From assembly GCA_911728435.2 (NCBI GenBank), contig OU452211.1, positions 12,072,428 to 12,136,427 on the forward strand: a DNA stretch of 64,000 nucleotides, given 5' to 3'. Below are positions 51,401 through 63,400 of the stretch, in pieces. The stretch comes from Apoderus coryli. Lineage: Eukaryota; Arthropoda; Insecta; Coleoptera; Attelabidae. Every line of letters starts with the position of its first letter. Position 1 is the first letter of the stretch. The notes beneath the pieces were generated by a model. It saw nothing but the letters and a program-made list of their open reading frames with translations, was not told the origin of the DNA and searched no databases. Made by a program: the position numbers and the translations under genes.

Positions 51401-54400
51401 TGGATTTTGCTTTTCTTATACATTGTGGTCTGAAATCGGGGTCTGAGAGTTTTAAAACGCGATCTGCAAGACCTATTACTACACTTTTTTTTTTGAGACA
51501 TTGGGTGAAATGATTGGAAATGTGTGTACCTACCAGACCATGTTGGTTTTGTGTACCATAGTTTTTAATTTGTTCATTAGTAAATCCACAATTCGCTAAT
51601 TTCATTATAGATGTATAGTAGACAGATATACCACCACATTATCAATTTCAATAAATGAAAAAGAATAGTAAATGGAAAAAAAAACTCTAAATATTTCAGC
51701 AGGTGTTTTGGTCCAAGACAAATTCAGAGAATTTTATAAACGTATATTTAGCAAAAATGTTTAAACTGTATTGTGTTTGTAAACGTGAAGTCCTGTATAA
51801 TATATGTATTTTTAGTGTAAAAAAAAGAAAAATATTTTATAAAGTATGATTTTAAAATGTATAAGTTATATTCTGAATTTTTGACAAAATGTAAAAGGGT
51901 AAAAAATAATAGGTAAATTAAGTTTATACGATATTTGTGAATGTATATATTTATTTTATTTATTTTATTTTATTTATTTACGGGCATACACCCATTAAAT
52001 TTTAAAAATAACAATACATAAAAGCACACAAACGTATCGACTTAATAAAAATATAAATATATATAAATGTTTACAAATGATAAGTTTACAATTTAAGATT
52101 TAAAGAATTAAATGAGCTGTTTTACCGATCTCATGAAAGCACTTCTGATGGTGAAAAAATCGAGGGAATCCTGATTATCATTCGCCATTCTCACCGAACG
52201 GGCCAAAAACGAGTTACAGCCGTAATTTGTTCTGGTGAACGGTTGATAAAATAAACGTCTTGTGCGGGTGGGCTGAAACGGAATGTGGATTCCTATGGCA
52301 CTCAACAGATCAGGACATCTCACGTTGCTGTTGATAATATCATACAGCAAGACTAAATCGTGTTTCAGACGTCGATCGGTAAGCGAATCAATGTTAAGAT
52401 ATTTCTGCAAATCGGCATACAGTTCCACACGGTCCTCCAGAGTAAAATGAATATGCAATTTGTAGGCCATGTACCTTAGAAATTTATGCTGTACCTGTTC
52501 GATCTTCTGCCTATGAATGGAATAATTCGGTGACCATACAGCAGAGGCGTACTCAAGACAAGGCCTCACCAAACTTGTATACAGCAGCTTGAATGAAACA
52601 ACGCTCGTGAACTCTCGTGAACATCGCTTTATAAATCCGAGAACCTTGAGTGATCTAGAAACCATACAGGAGATGTGAGGAGCGAAGGTCAATCTGCTAT
52701 CAAGCAAGACTCCAAGATCCTTAACCATATCAATCGACTTCAGTGATGACTGATTTAAGGTGTAGTTGAAAGGAATGGTATGTCTTGATCTTGTGAAGGA
52801 AATCACACAGCACTTGTCAATATTGAGGTGCATATCATTTCGAACACACCATGCATGAAATGCGTTGAGATCGGATTGTAATTGATCACAGTTTTCACTA
52901 TTGTTCACTTTTTTAAATAGCTTGAGGTCATCAGCAAATAAGAGGAAATCGCTAGAGGTGAAGCAGCTGGCGATGTCATTAACAAAAATATTAAAAAATA
53001 GCGGTCCCAAGTGAGATCCCTGGGGAACTCCCGATGAGACATGAACTTCGTTGGACACAAAGCCGTTAACTTTCACGTACTGGACTCTATCAGTGAGATA
53101 GCTACCGACCCATTTGAGAAAATTCCCACTGATGCCAACCTCGGCCAATTTTACCAATAGAATATTGTGGTTAACCCGATCGAACGCCTTAGAAAAGTCC
53201 GTATATATGGAATGCACCTCCGATCCACCCTCCAAAGACTCGAGAATAAAATTCACGTATTTGACAAGGTTAAGTTCCGCTGATTTTCCGGGCAGAAATC
53301 CGTACTGCTGGTCTATAATTGAATTATTCAGAAGAGGTTGGATGTACTGAATTATAATCTTCTCAAACACCTTGGGAATCACACTAAGAATGCTGATTGG
53401 TCTATAATTACTGATGTCATGCTTATCTCCAGACTTATGAATAGGTGTGATAAAACTGGACTTCCAAATATATAGGTACATAATGATTGAAATGTTCTAG
53501 AATGACCTGAAGAAGGCGACAAACCATCGCCGAAACGTTGTTATTTGTTTATTTAATAAAGTTCGACAAGCAAAATGTAATTTTTCGCTAAAAATTAAAA
53601 AAAAATGTTGTTTTCAAGAACCTGAAACCCAAAGAAAAACAAGACTAAAAAAAATATTTAGGGTATTCTATTTAAAATAAGAAAGTTGGTATCGAGATTG
53701 GTATAGACTTCCGGGATAACCGGAAATTTCCAAATATATTAGAAATATAGACTCGATTGACACACTTGCACAACCCAAAAATTTCAAAATAGCAGTCTTA
53801 GTTATGTCTCGTTTTCCTCTAAACATAATGATGTGAAATCATCAATCTCTATAATGTTTTGCTTCAGAAATTTTTAATGAGGCCTTATTTTCTTCTTTAA
53901 AAAATTGATTTAGAAAGATCGATGAATTTACTAAATACTTAAAATATCAGATTTTCATTTTGTATATGACCGTGCAATGGAAATAAACTATAAAAGCACG
54001 TATTCATCAACATCATAGAAAAAAAGGATCATTTTCAAGAAGTACACTGTAGACGGTGGCCGTCCTAGAGCTCGCTTAACAGAAATGCAGTCATATCATA
54101 GTAGAAATCAAGCAGTTTTATTTTATGATATAAAAACTAGAATTTTACCTTTGTTGGAGTGTAGTACAAAGTTTCTTCAACTGTCAGTCCTGAAATAAGA
54201 TCACATGAATGTGTAACGTAAGCACATCTGTGCTGGAATATTTTTCTAGTCATCGGTTGATTATTTAGAAATATATGTCCTCTGGTCGTACCGTCAGCCC
54301 TTTTCGATATTACGTCTAAGAGAGCCTTTTTGCCGCTACCTAAAATCAGTGAATCTATCATTTACAGGGTGTCCCACTTAAGATGGATACAAGCCAAAAA

Positions 54401-57400
54401 TTGAGCGTTTTTTAACATTTTTGGTAGAACGATGTATGGTTGCAAGGTACATATTTTCATCGAGGTAAAAAGTGCGCTACCTCATTGGCGTACGTTTTAA
54501 TGAAGTTTAATTTTTTCCGTTCAAGAGTAAACTACCTTTAGGACATAATTTATATCAAATCTGATAAATTTACTTCGAATTTTTGTCATCCAAAATACTT
54601 ATGTCCTGATTTTGATAAAAAGTCTGTGTAATTAAAAATTTTGAATGTTAGTTAATAATTTGGAAAACAGTAATACAAAATTCAACGACGCCGCTGGATT
54701 CTACGTAACAACCTTATATAACAATGTTTAGATTCACAAGTTCTTGGGATGAAGCTCACAAATAACAACACACACTAAATAACAAATGGCTGTGAAATCA
54801 TTTGTCTACTAGAGGATTTTTGTATTATATGTGTTACCTGAAGAAGGCAATTAAACCCAATTAAACCGTACACCAATGAGGTACCGCACTTTATTAAGGT
54901 TGCTAAAAAGGGACGGCCAATTATGAGAATTCTACAAACAAACAAAATCACATTTATCAAATTTGAATAAATGTGAAGCAAATAGAGAACTAGGCGTTCT
55001 ATGAGATGTTACAAACGACTGTTTTGTATTTCGACTAAAATTTCACAAAGTACAAGACGAGATAGTAGCAGGTCAGAAAGTACCCACAAAATGAGAAGTT
55101 CTTATGCTTGTGATGTCTATTTTTGATCCGCTTGGTTTTCTAATTTAGTTATAAGTACGTGGAGGAATTATTTTACAAAAAATTTGTAGAACACATGGGA
55201 TGAAATTATATCTAATCGAATTTTTCAAAATTGGTTAATTTGGTTAAAAGATCTAAAACACATTGCAGATTTAAAAATACCTAGATGTTATTTTTACTCA
55301 TTGGGAAGTGCTCGGTTTATAGAATTACATATTTTTTGTGCTGCAAGCGAAGAAGCTTTTGCATGTGCAGCGTATCTACGAATAGTTTTAGATGATCAAA
55401 TTCAAGTTTGCCTTATTTCTTCTAAAGCGTATTGTCCTCTAAAATCACTATCTCTCCGAGGCTAGAATTGCAGTCTGCAGTAATGGGTAGTAGACTTTAA
55501 CTACTATCAGAAAATAATTGGGATTTAATATCTATAATTCCTATTTATGGTCAGAATCGAAAACAGTATTGCATTGGAATAACGGGGATGGAAGAAATTA
55601 TAAACAACTTGTTTCTCATCGAGTTGGTGAAATACAGGAACTAACAAAACTCGTCCAATGGAAATACGCAGAATGTCGCTGATTTAAGGACGTGATTTGC
55701 AGATTCAATTAACTTATGTACCTTATATTGCACAATGGTTTCATGGACCTAAGGTCTTAAAATATTTGCAAACTAAAAATTGACGAAAAAAATTAAATAA
55801 AACGAGATCCTCTATTTATGGGTTTCGCTTCAAAATGGAGGAGATTTGTTAGAGCAACAGAGTGGAATTTTAAATATTATTTTAAATTACTTCATAACGT
55901 ACGAGGCAATGACATTGAATATTATCCAGAAATAACGTGCCATGAATATCACGATGCTGAATTATACTGTTTGAAAATTAGTCAGCAGGATAGGTTTCCA
56001 GAAGAATATATTCAATTAAAAAATAATAAAAACGTTGATAGGAATTCAAGAATATTCAAATTAATGCCAGTTTTAGATGAGCAGGGTATAATTCGTATGA
56101 ACGGACGTTTAAAACAGAGTGATATGATACAAAACGACGTGAAAATGTCAAATGTCAATCATTCAATCATTTTAGATCCAAAGAACAGATTCACAAAATT
56201 ATCAATTTGATATCATCATGACACACTGTCATGTTGATTTAGAGCAGTAATTCCCAAAGAGGTCCAGGTAGACCCCCTGAGGGCCAAGGGAGACTCGACG
56301 GTGGTCTGAGTTGGGCGTGACAAAAAATGGGGTGAGAACGTAAATCCTAGAAGGTTATGGAAGAAAACTCAACAAATTGTTGACAGTTTTTGGAAAAGAT
56401 GGGTTAAAGAATATTTACCCACTTTAACAAGAAGTAAATGAATCGACACTAATTCATCAATTCAAGTAAATGACGTAGTTGTTATAGACCCGACACTTTC
56501 AAGACATAAATGGCCATTAGGTAGAATAACGGCTGTCTTTCCAGAAGAAAAGATGGGATTATTAGTTCGAACAGTCTCTGGTGTTTATCGCCGTCCTATA
56601 ACTATTACACGAGATGATGGTGAAAACTGAAACAGTTTGTACGAAGGGGAGAATGCCGAATTTTTATTGTTACTTGAATTGTGATTTTATAATTGTTTGT
56701 ATTTTTGATATTATCATAAAACAGAATAAATAATAATAATTTGATGTAACTTCTCAGTTGATATAAATCTGGGAAAATATCAAATTATAGACAGAAATAG
56801 ATGATATACCTTTTACAACCTGATTATTTGTTGTATTAGATATTGAACCATAGTATCACTCACCATTTGTCGAAAAATTAAAAAAATTATAATAACTCAA
56901 TTAATTCATCTATGAATAAGAATTATTAAAATATGAAAATCAAAATTTTCAATATTCATGCTTATTTTATGTCGCTTTCTCAATTCATAGAATTATTTAA
57001 ATTATTAATTTTTTTTTTTAAAACAAATCATTTATTCTTTCTAACAACATTTTTACAATACATTTTGAGTCCTCTAAACAGTGCTAAAAACACTGGTACC
57101 AAGGATACAATATAATAATGTCATACGCTACGAACTTCATAACAAAACAATAATGTAATTTAATCCTTACAATCGAAAAACAAACCGAAAGTTGGGACAA
57201 AATATAGACAGATACAACACAAATGCAAGGTGAACTCAGCTCAAGGTGCATCTCAACATATTTTTCTTTAAATTTAGCTTTACTAGGAGCTTGCCTTAAT
57301 AATTCCGGCAATGAATTGAACGCCCGTGCCGCCTCGTAAATTGGATTATGCAAACCCTTATTTGTTCTTATATTAGCCTGATGAATATTATGAGAGGTTC

Positions 57401-60400
57401 TTGTGAAATGATGATGTACCTCGTTCGAAAATATAAAAGGAGTGTTACATTTCTGGTTTTTTCTAATGACATCATACATATACTTACACTGTTCTAAATG
57501 TTTTATTTGTTTCAAATTAAAGACACCCAACCCCTTGTGCAGATCAACCGTGTGCGTAAACCTACTATATCCAAACATGATTTTTAAAAGTTTGTTTTGT
57601 AAAACCTGAATCTTATTAAATTCTGCAACACCACAGGTGCCCCACACTGGAATTAGGTGTCTTATGCGACTTAAAAAGTATGCGTTGTAGATATCCCTTT
57701 TACTTTTAAGAGTTAAATAACTTCTACATCGATACATTGCCGACATCATAGGCATCAATTTATCGCTTATATAACTAACGTGTTCTTTCCAGTTAAGGTT
57801 CTCATCTATAATCAACCCTAGATATTTGATTTTGTCTACTCTTTCAATAATACTATTCTTTATTTGTATGAGAGGTCCGCTTATAGTTCGATTTTTTTGT
57901 TTGTATAATATACAGGGTGGTCCAACGAAAAGTTTGCACCTAGCTTTTCTCTTTTTTTTGTAGTCGAATGCGAAAATGCTCGGACACGTCGATTTTGCTT
58001 TTGAGGGGGACACATTTTAAACATATTTTTCGATCTGCGCCTTTAACCCCCTAGCGGGGGTGAGTAACAACCCTAAAATTTTAAATGGAAAGAGGGGTCT
58101 AATGACATATCATTTGAAAGGACACAAAATTGTCTTTCTAATGATACCCTATTTGTCGAATTTTACTAAAACAGTTAATACGAAAACGACTTTAAAGACA
58201 TTAAGCCGATAATTTTGGTATTAATGAGAAATACAAATAAGTTTTAATTATTGCGAGTGAAAACACCTGCAATCGTTAGTACATTCCAATGTTTGTTAGT
58301 TTTAACATTGCTTTGTAAAAAAAGTAAACAAGCTGTTAAATTGATTTATTAAAACGTTACATTAACAAATGTTGAAAATGTGACCCATTTGATTCCATAC
58401 AATAATACAGATTTTGTTCAAATCTATTTCTAACATTTTGTAGCATATCAGGTGTTATGTTTCTGCACTCTTCTGTAATGCGTTGGCGAAGATCTTCTAT
58501 GGACTCGGGCTTCGTGGCAAAACATTTATTTTTTAAGTGCCCCCAAAGAAAAAAGTCTAAAGGCGATAAATCCGGTGACCTGGCAGGCCATTCAATTGGG
58601 CCCCTCCTTCCAATCCACCGTCCAGGGAACCGGTCATCTAAGAACTGTCTTACAGGAGCCACATAGTGCGGAGGTGCTCCATCTTGCTGGAAATAAAGCC
58701 GATCAGCAGTATGATTTTGGTCATCTTCTATTATTTGTGTTATTAAAGGATCAATTGTGTCTTCAAGCATGTTTAGGTACACTTCACCAGTTAAATTTCC
58801 AGGAATAAAAAGTGGTCCTATAATATGATTTCCTAATATGCCACACCAGACGTTTATTTTTTGAGGATACTGGGTATGAACCTCACGGAATAAATGTGGG
58901 TTACTGTCATCCCAGTAACGGCAATTGTGCCTATTTACATCTCCATTCAAATAAAATGTGCATTCGTCGGAAAAACAAATGTTAAATAATAATTGCGGAT
59001 CTTCAATTAAACGCTGGCTCATTGCTTCATAAAATTGCAGCCTTCTATCAGGATCATCCTCATTTAGTTCCTGTACTAATTTGATTTTGTACGGATGAAA
59101 TTTGTACGCTTTTAAAATTCGTATTATGGACGAACGGGAGACACCTGAGGCTTCAGCTAGTTGACGGGTACTTTGACTATGATCCATTTCAACATGCCCT
59201 AAAACAGCGACTTCCACAGCTTCATTTCTGATCGGTTTCTGCGGCTGGTGTTTTACATTACAGACAGATCCGGTATCTACAAACTTTTTAACTAACTTGC
59301 CAACGTACACATCATTCACATTTTTATCGGGATGTCTCTCATTAAATAAGCGAGCCGTAAGTCTAGCACTACTATTATTTTGAAAATAAAGTTTAACAAT
59401 TTCAACTCGTTCTAGAATGGAATAAATCATTTTGTACGGTAAAAGTAAAATAACTTGAGAAGCAACCAAACTGAATCAATGAAGAACGGTGTAAATTCTT
59501 TTCCTACACGTATCTGCAGTTTTTATTTCAACAAAAAACGCAAACGATTAGTGAGGAATTTAGTTCTGATAAATAAGATAGTGTTTTTGAAATCCCGTTT
59601 TTCTTCAAAGTAAATAATTTAGAAATGATTGTAGTTGTTTTCAGTCGTAATAATTAAAACTTATTTGTATTTCTCATTAATACCAAAATTATCGGCTTAA
59701 TGTCTTTAAAGTCGTTTTCGTATTAACTGTTTTAGTAAAATTCGACAAATAGGGTATCATTAGAAAGACAATTTTGTGTCCTTTCAAATGATATGTCATT
59801 AGACCCCTCTTTCCATTTAAAATTTTAGGGTTGTTACTCACCCCCGCTAGGGGGTTAAAGGCGCAGATCGAAAAATATGTTTAAAATGTGTCCCCCTCAA
59901 AAGCAAAATCGACGTGTCCGAGCATTTTCGCATTCGACTACAAAAAAAAAGAGAAAAGCTAGGTGCAAACTTTTCGTTGGACCACCCTGTATACTTAGTT
60001 TTGGTTAAGTTTATATTTAACTTATTTTGCAATAACCAGCTGTTATACCTGACAAGATCCCTATTTACGAGTTGTTCAAGATAATCTAAATTAGCATGGC
60101 TATACAACAGCAAAGGTAAAATATCTGCCACTGAGACCAGCATTTTTTAAAGATAGAACATATGAGGGGTATAGATTCAAAATCCGCCAAGTCACGTTTA
60201 TAACAATTTACAGGAGACGTCAAAAACTGATACAGAAGGCTACTGCCTTATTTTTACCTATCTGTTTGATTTAGTTGCAATCTAATACAGTGGTTTATTG
60301 GAAGAGCACAATAGAAAATATTTTTGGGGAGAAGTTTTTACAAAAAACGGTTTTTATATATGGACATGGTGGGATTTGCAGCTAAATTTAGCAAATTCGA

Positions 60401-63400
60401 CTATAAAGTCCAGAGAAACATAGTTTTTTTATGTTTTACTTTAAAGACTATAATAATTTTAGACCAATATTAATTAAGAAAAGATTTTATTATTTGTTCT
60501 TATATATAAACAAACAAATTTATGTTGATATAAAGAAACTAAAGAAACAATTTGTATTTAACAAAGAAGATACTTCACATTCCACTTGCTTCTTCGAGAG
60601 GAATTTCTGTGCATAACTCATTGGTCAGAAGTTCTGGATCACCCTCATCAGTAGTTAGAGAGAATGTTATAGCATCCTTATAAAATTTTAGATCAGGATT
60701 TTCCTGCCAGTCAATTCCATAGTGTGACTCTAACAATTTAGAAACACTGTGGGCGTTCTGTTTATCGCTTATTCTGCCAGGTTCAATTTGGTCAGGCTTT
60801 ATCATATGAATTTTATTTCCTTTTTTACAGATGCCCCTTGAAACACTAGTATCGCTATTATAATTAACTTCACCTTGAACTTCAATTGTTCCATTTCGCT
60901 TCAAAATTTTAAAACGTTTGCATTGTTGAAACTGAAAATGGCAAGCTCCTGGTGGCTTAAAAACTTGTGATACTGCGGTTTTTCAATCGAATACATCCCA
61001 TTCTTCAGTCAATTTAAAAACTGTTGCGTTTTGTTCCAGTATGCGTACATACTGCTCCGGATTTACAATAATTTCTGATTTTTTAATTTTCCTTTCGGAA
61101 ATACCAAACACACGATCTGGCGGCATAAAACTGTGTCCTACGATCGGAAATATTAATTCAATACACTGAATATTATCAGGTGCTTTTCTATGCAGAAAAC
61201 TTGCAAGCATGCCTATCATCGTAATGTTTTTATTTTGGCCAGGGCAGCCATCTGCAAAGATAAAAATTTCTGTAATAACTTTAGAGAATCTATGTGTGGA
61301 TAGTTTATGGAATAATGCTGAAGCTATAACACTTGAGTTTTTTGGTAATTCCAGATCAGTCCATACATACGCTGTCACTATGTCAGGATTAAGTTTAGCA
61401 TTTGATGTACCATTTACAATTGAGAAATTGTAAAAATTATATTGGGAAGAGAAATAAGCTTTCTGGTCAGGTAATTTCGGAAGAGCTAAATTTTTCTGAC
61501 AATCCATAGAAAAAACTTCCCTTTCCTTGCTGTTAGTTTTAAGAAGTTTGTAAAATGATTTCGCTTTAAGTTTATGCAATTGCTGCAGAATATTCAGTTC
61601 CTTTTTTTTCGCTTCGTCTTTTTCATTTTTTATGTTTTCGGTATATTTTAAACAAACAGAGCATGCGTCCGTAATAGGAGTTCCAAATCCAATATTATAG
61701 TGCGTTGCAAAATACGAACGAAAATAATGTTCCTTAACAGTAAGAGAAGGTTCCACTGATATGGTATAAAGTTTGAAGAGCTTTCTTATATTCAGGTCAC
61801 ATGGTAGATACGTTATTTTCTTTACTTGACTCCTACAGTAGTGGCATTCCACACATTTAAAACTCAATAAAATTACTCATAGCTAGCTTCTTTTGGTAAT
61901 TTTTTCCTAGAACGCGATCGCCTCCTCTATTTTCAGTTGGAGTTTTTCCTTCAAAGAAAAATCGCTTTTCCACACCCTGAATTCTATCCTTTTTCAAGTT
62001 CAAAATTTTCATAAAGGCATTTGTACAAATTCGAATCCATTCGCCGCCTTTTTTTGGTATTCTATAATCTATTGATATCTGTTTTTGATGAGCTGTGCTG
62101 CCTATATCTCTCTCGACTTCTTCTCCTTTTGGGTAGCTTAGCATCGCAACATTTTAAAATGAAAGCATCTTGTTTAAGTTTCGATGGAATTTCATAAAAT
62201 CTTCCATGAACAAATTGCAGTTCCTTCATTGTTACATTTCAGTAACTCAGTTTTATGACATCATCTCGGTTTTTCCAGCAAACCTGTAGCCGAATATCTA
62301 AAAACACGATTAATTCGTTTCAGTGATAATTTAGTTTGCCTTTATAGTTACCTCTTTTTGGTAGCGACCACTCTTTTGTGTTTATCACGCTGCAGGATTC
62401 TTTTTCGACTACATTCTGGAGTCGTCTTTTCTATAGAAATAGCAATATTATCCATCACAAGAAAATAATAGTGAATCTACGTAGTATATAGTTTTACTCC
62501 GAATAACGTCCGAACACAACTAACAAACACAATAACATTACCGCCTAATAAGTATTGAAAACCGTTAGCGCAGTTCACGTGACGGTCCAAACGTTTTGCA
62601 ATTGGCCAAAACGGACTTGGCGGTGTTTGCAAATAAACGTTTTTGGACAAGACGGATTTTGCAGTCATAAGGGTATTTTCTCCCTTATTTTATTAATGGT
62701 TTATGGTGGAATATGCATCTAAATTATGTTCGACCTTATGCATGTACTTATAAAGACCAAATTCCCGTATCTAACTCAGATTTCATAAAAATGTGACTTG
62801 GCGGGATTTGCATCTACACCCCTCATATAATGAATAAAGCAATGGGCCCAAAACAGAACCCGGGGAACTCCAAAAGCATTCGTTGTGACCCCGCTGACCA
62901 CACTGCCAATGCTCACGTATTATTTTCTACCCCTCAAGTACGACTCAATGAGTCTAAAGATAGTCCCCCGAAAACCCATGCCTCTCAACTTAGCCAACAA
63001 TACATCGCAACTAACCACATCGAAAGCCTTCCGGAGATCCACAAAACCCGCAATAACGATGTTTCTATTATCTAATTCAACTGAAATTTTCTTTTTTTTA
63101 AATTATATTACTGCAAGAACTATCGTTGGATGGTAACTGCGTTCTTAATCTGAGATACCACTGATGATGGTAACTGCCTTGCCCGAATCATTTTGGTTTT
63201 GGTTTGACTCTCGTATACCAGAGTGTGTATTATAAATGATTCGTTCGTGTGTTTTATTTAGAAGAAAAAAACACTATATATTTTGTAATAATTATTTTCT
63301 TTAAAACTATTGACATAGGTAGGGGGCTAATTATTTTTTAACTGCTATCGAAATATTGTGTCAAATATAAAATTTCCAATAAAAAAAAAAAGATTATACG

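Larger units (their letters stand above)
50769..53643 (-). mobile_element. Penelope-like element as an inverted pair, split by a LINE
   Basis: 50,769-51,106 and 51,773-51,957 plus 53,479-53,643 are inverted copies (CTTTGGGTTTCAGGTTCTTG… mirrored). Each outer part carries the hammerhead-like motif. The unique middle encodes the end of a Penelope-type protein. A LINE (51,958-53,478) has inserted in the right arm. Penelope-like elements often occur as partial inverted pairs like this. Confidence 0.75.

Noticed and set aside
54340..54361. MIDSL start at the upper end of the Walker A exon
   Set aside because: These codons lie upstream of the AG acceptor; the split glycine codon with the exon at 63,589 restores Walker A.
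54837..54880. CCTGAAGAAGGC as a Penelope ribozyme
   Set aside because: No matching stem and no GAAA downstream.
56244..56335. CAGTAATTCCCAAAGAGGTC…GAGGGCCAAGGG as a full hAT element
   Set aside because: Only one end-like segment is visible; no mirror end or transposase found, so it is mentioned only under the BEL/Pao remains.
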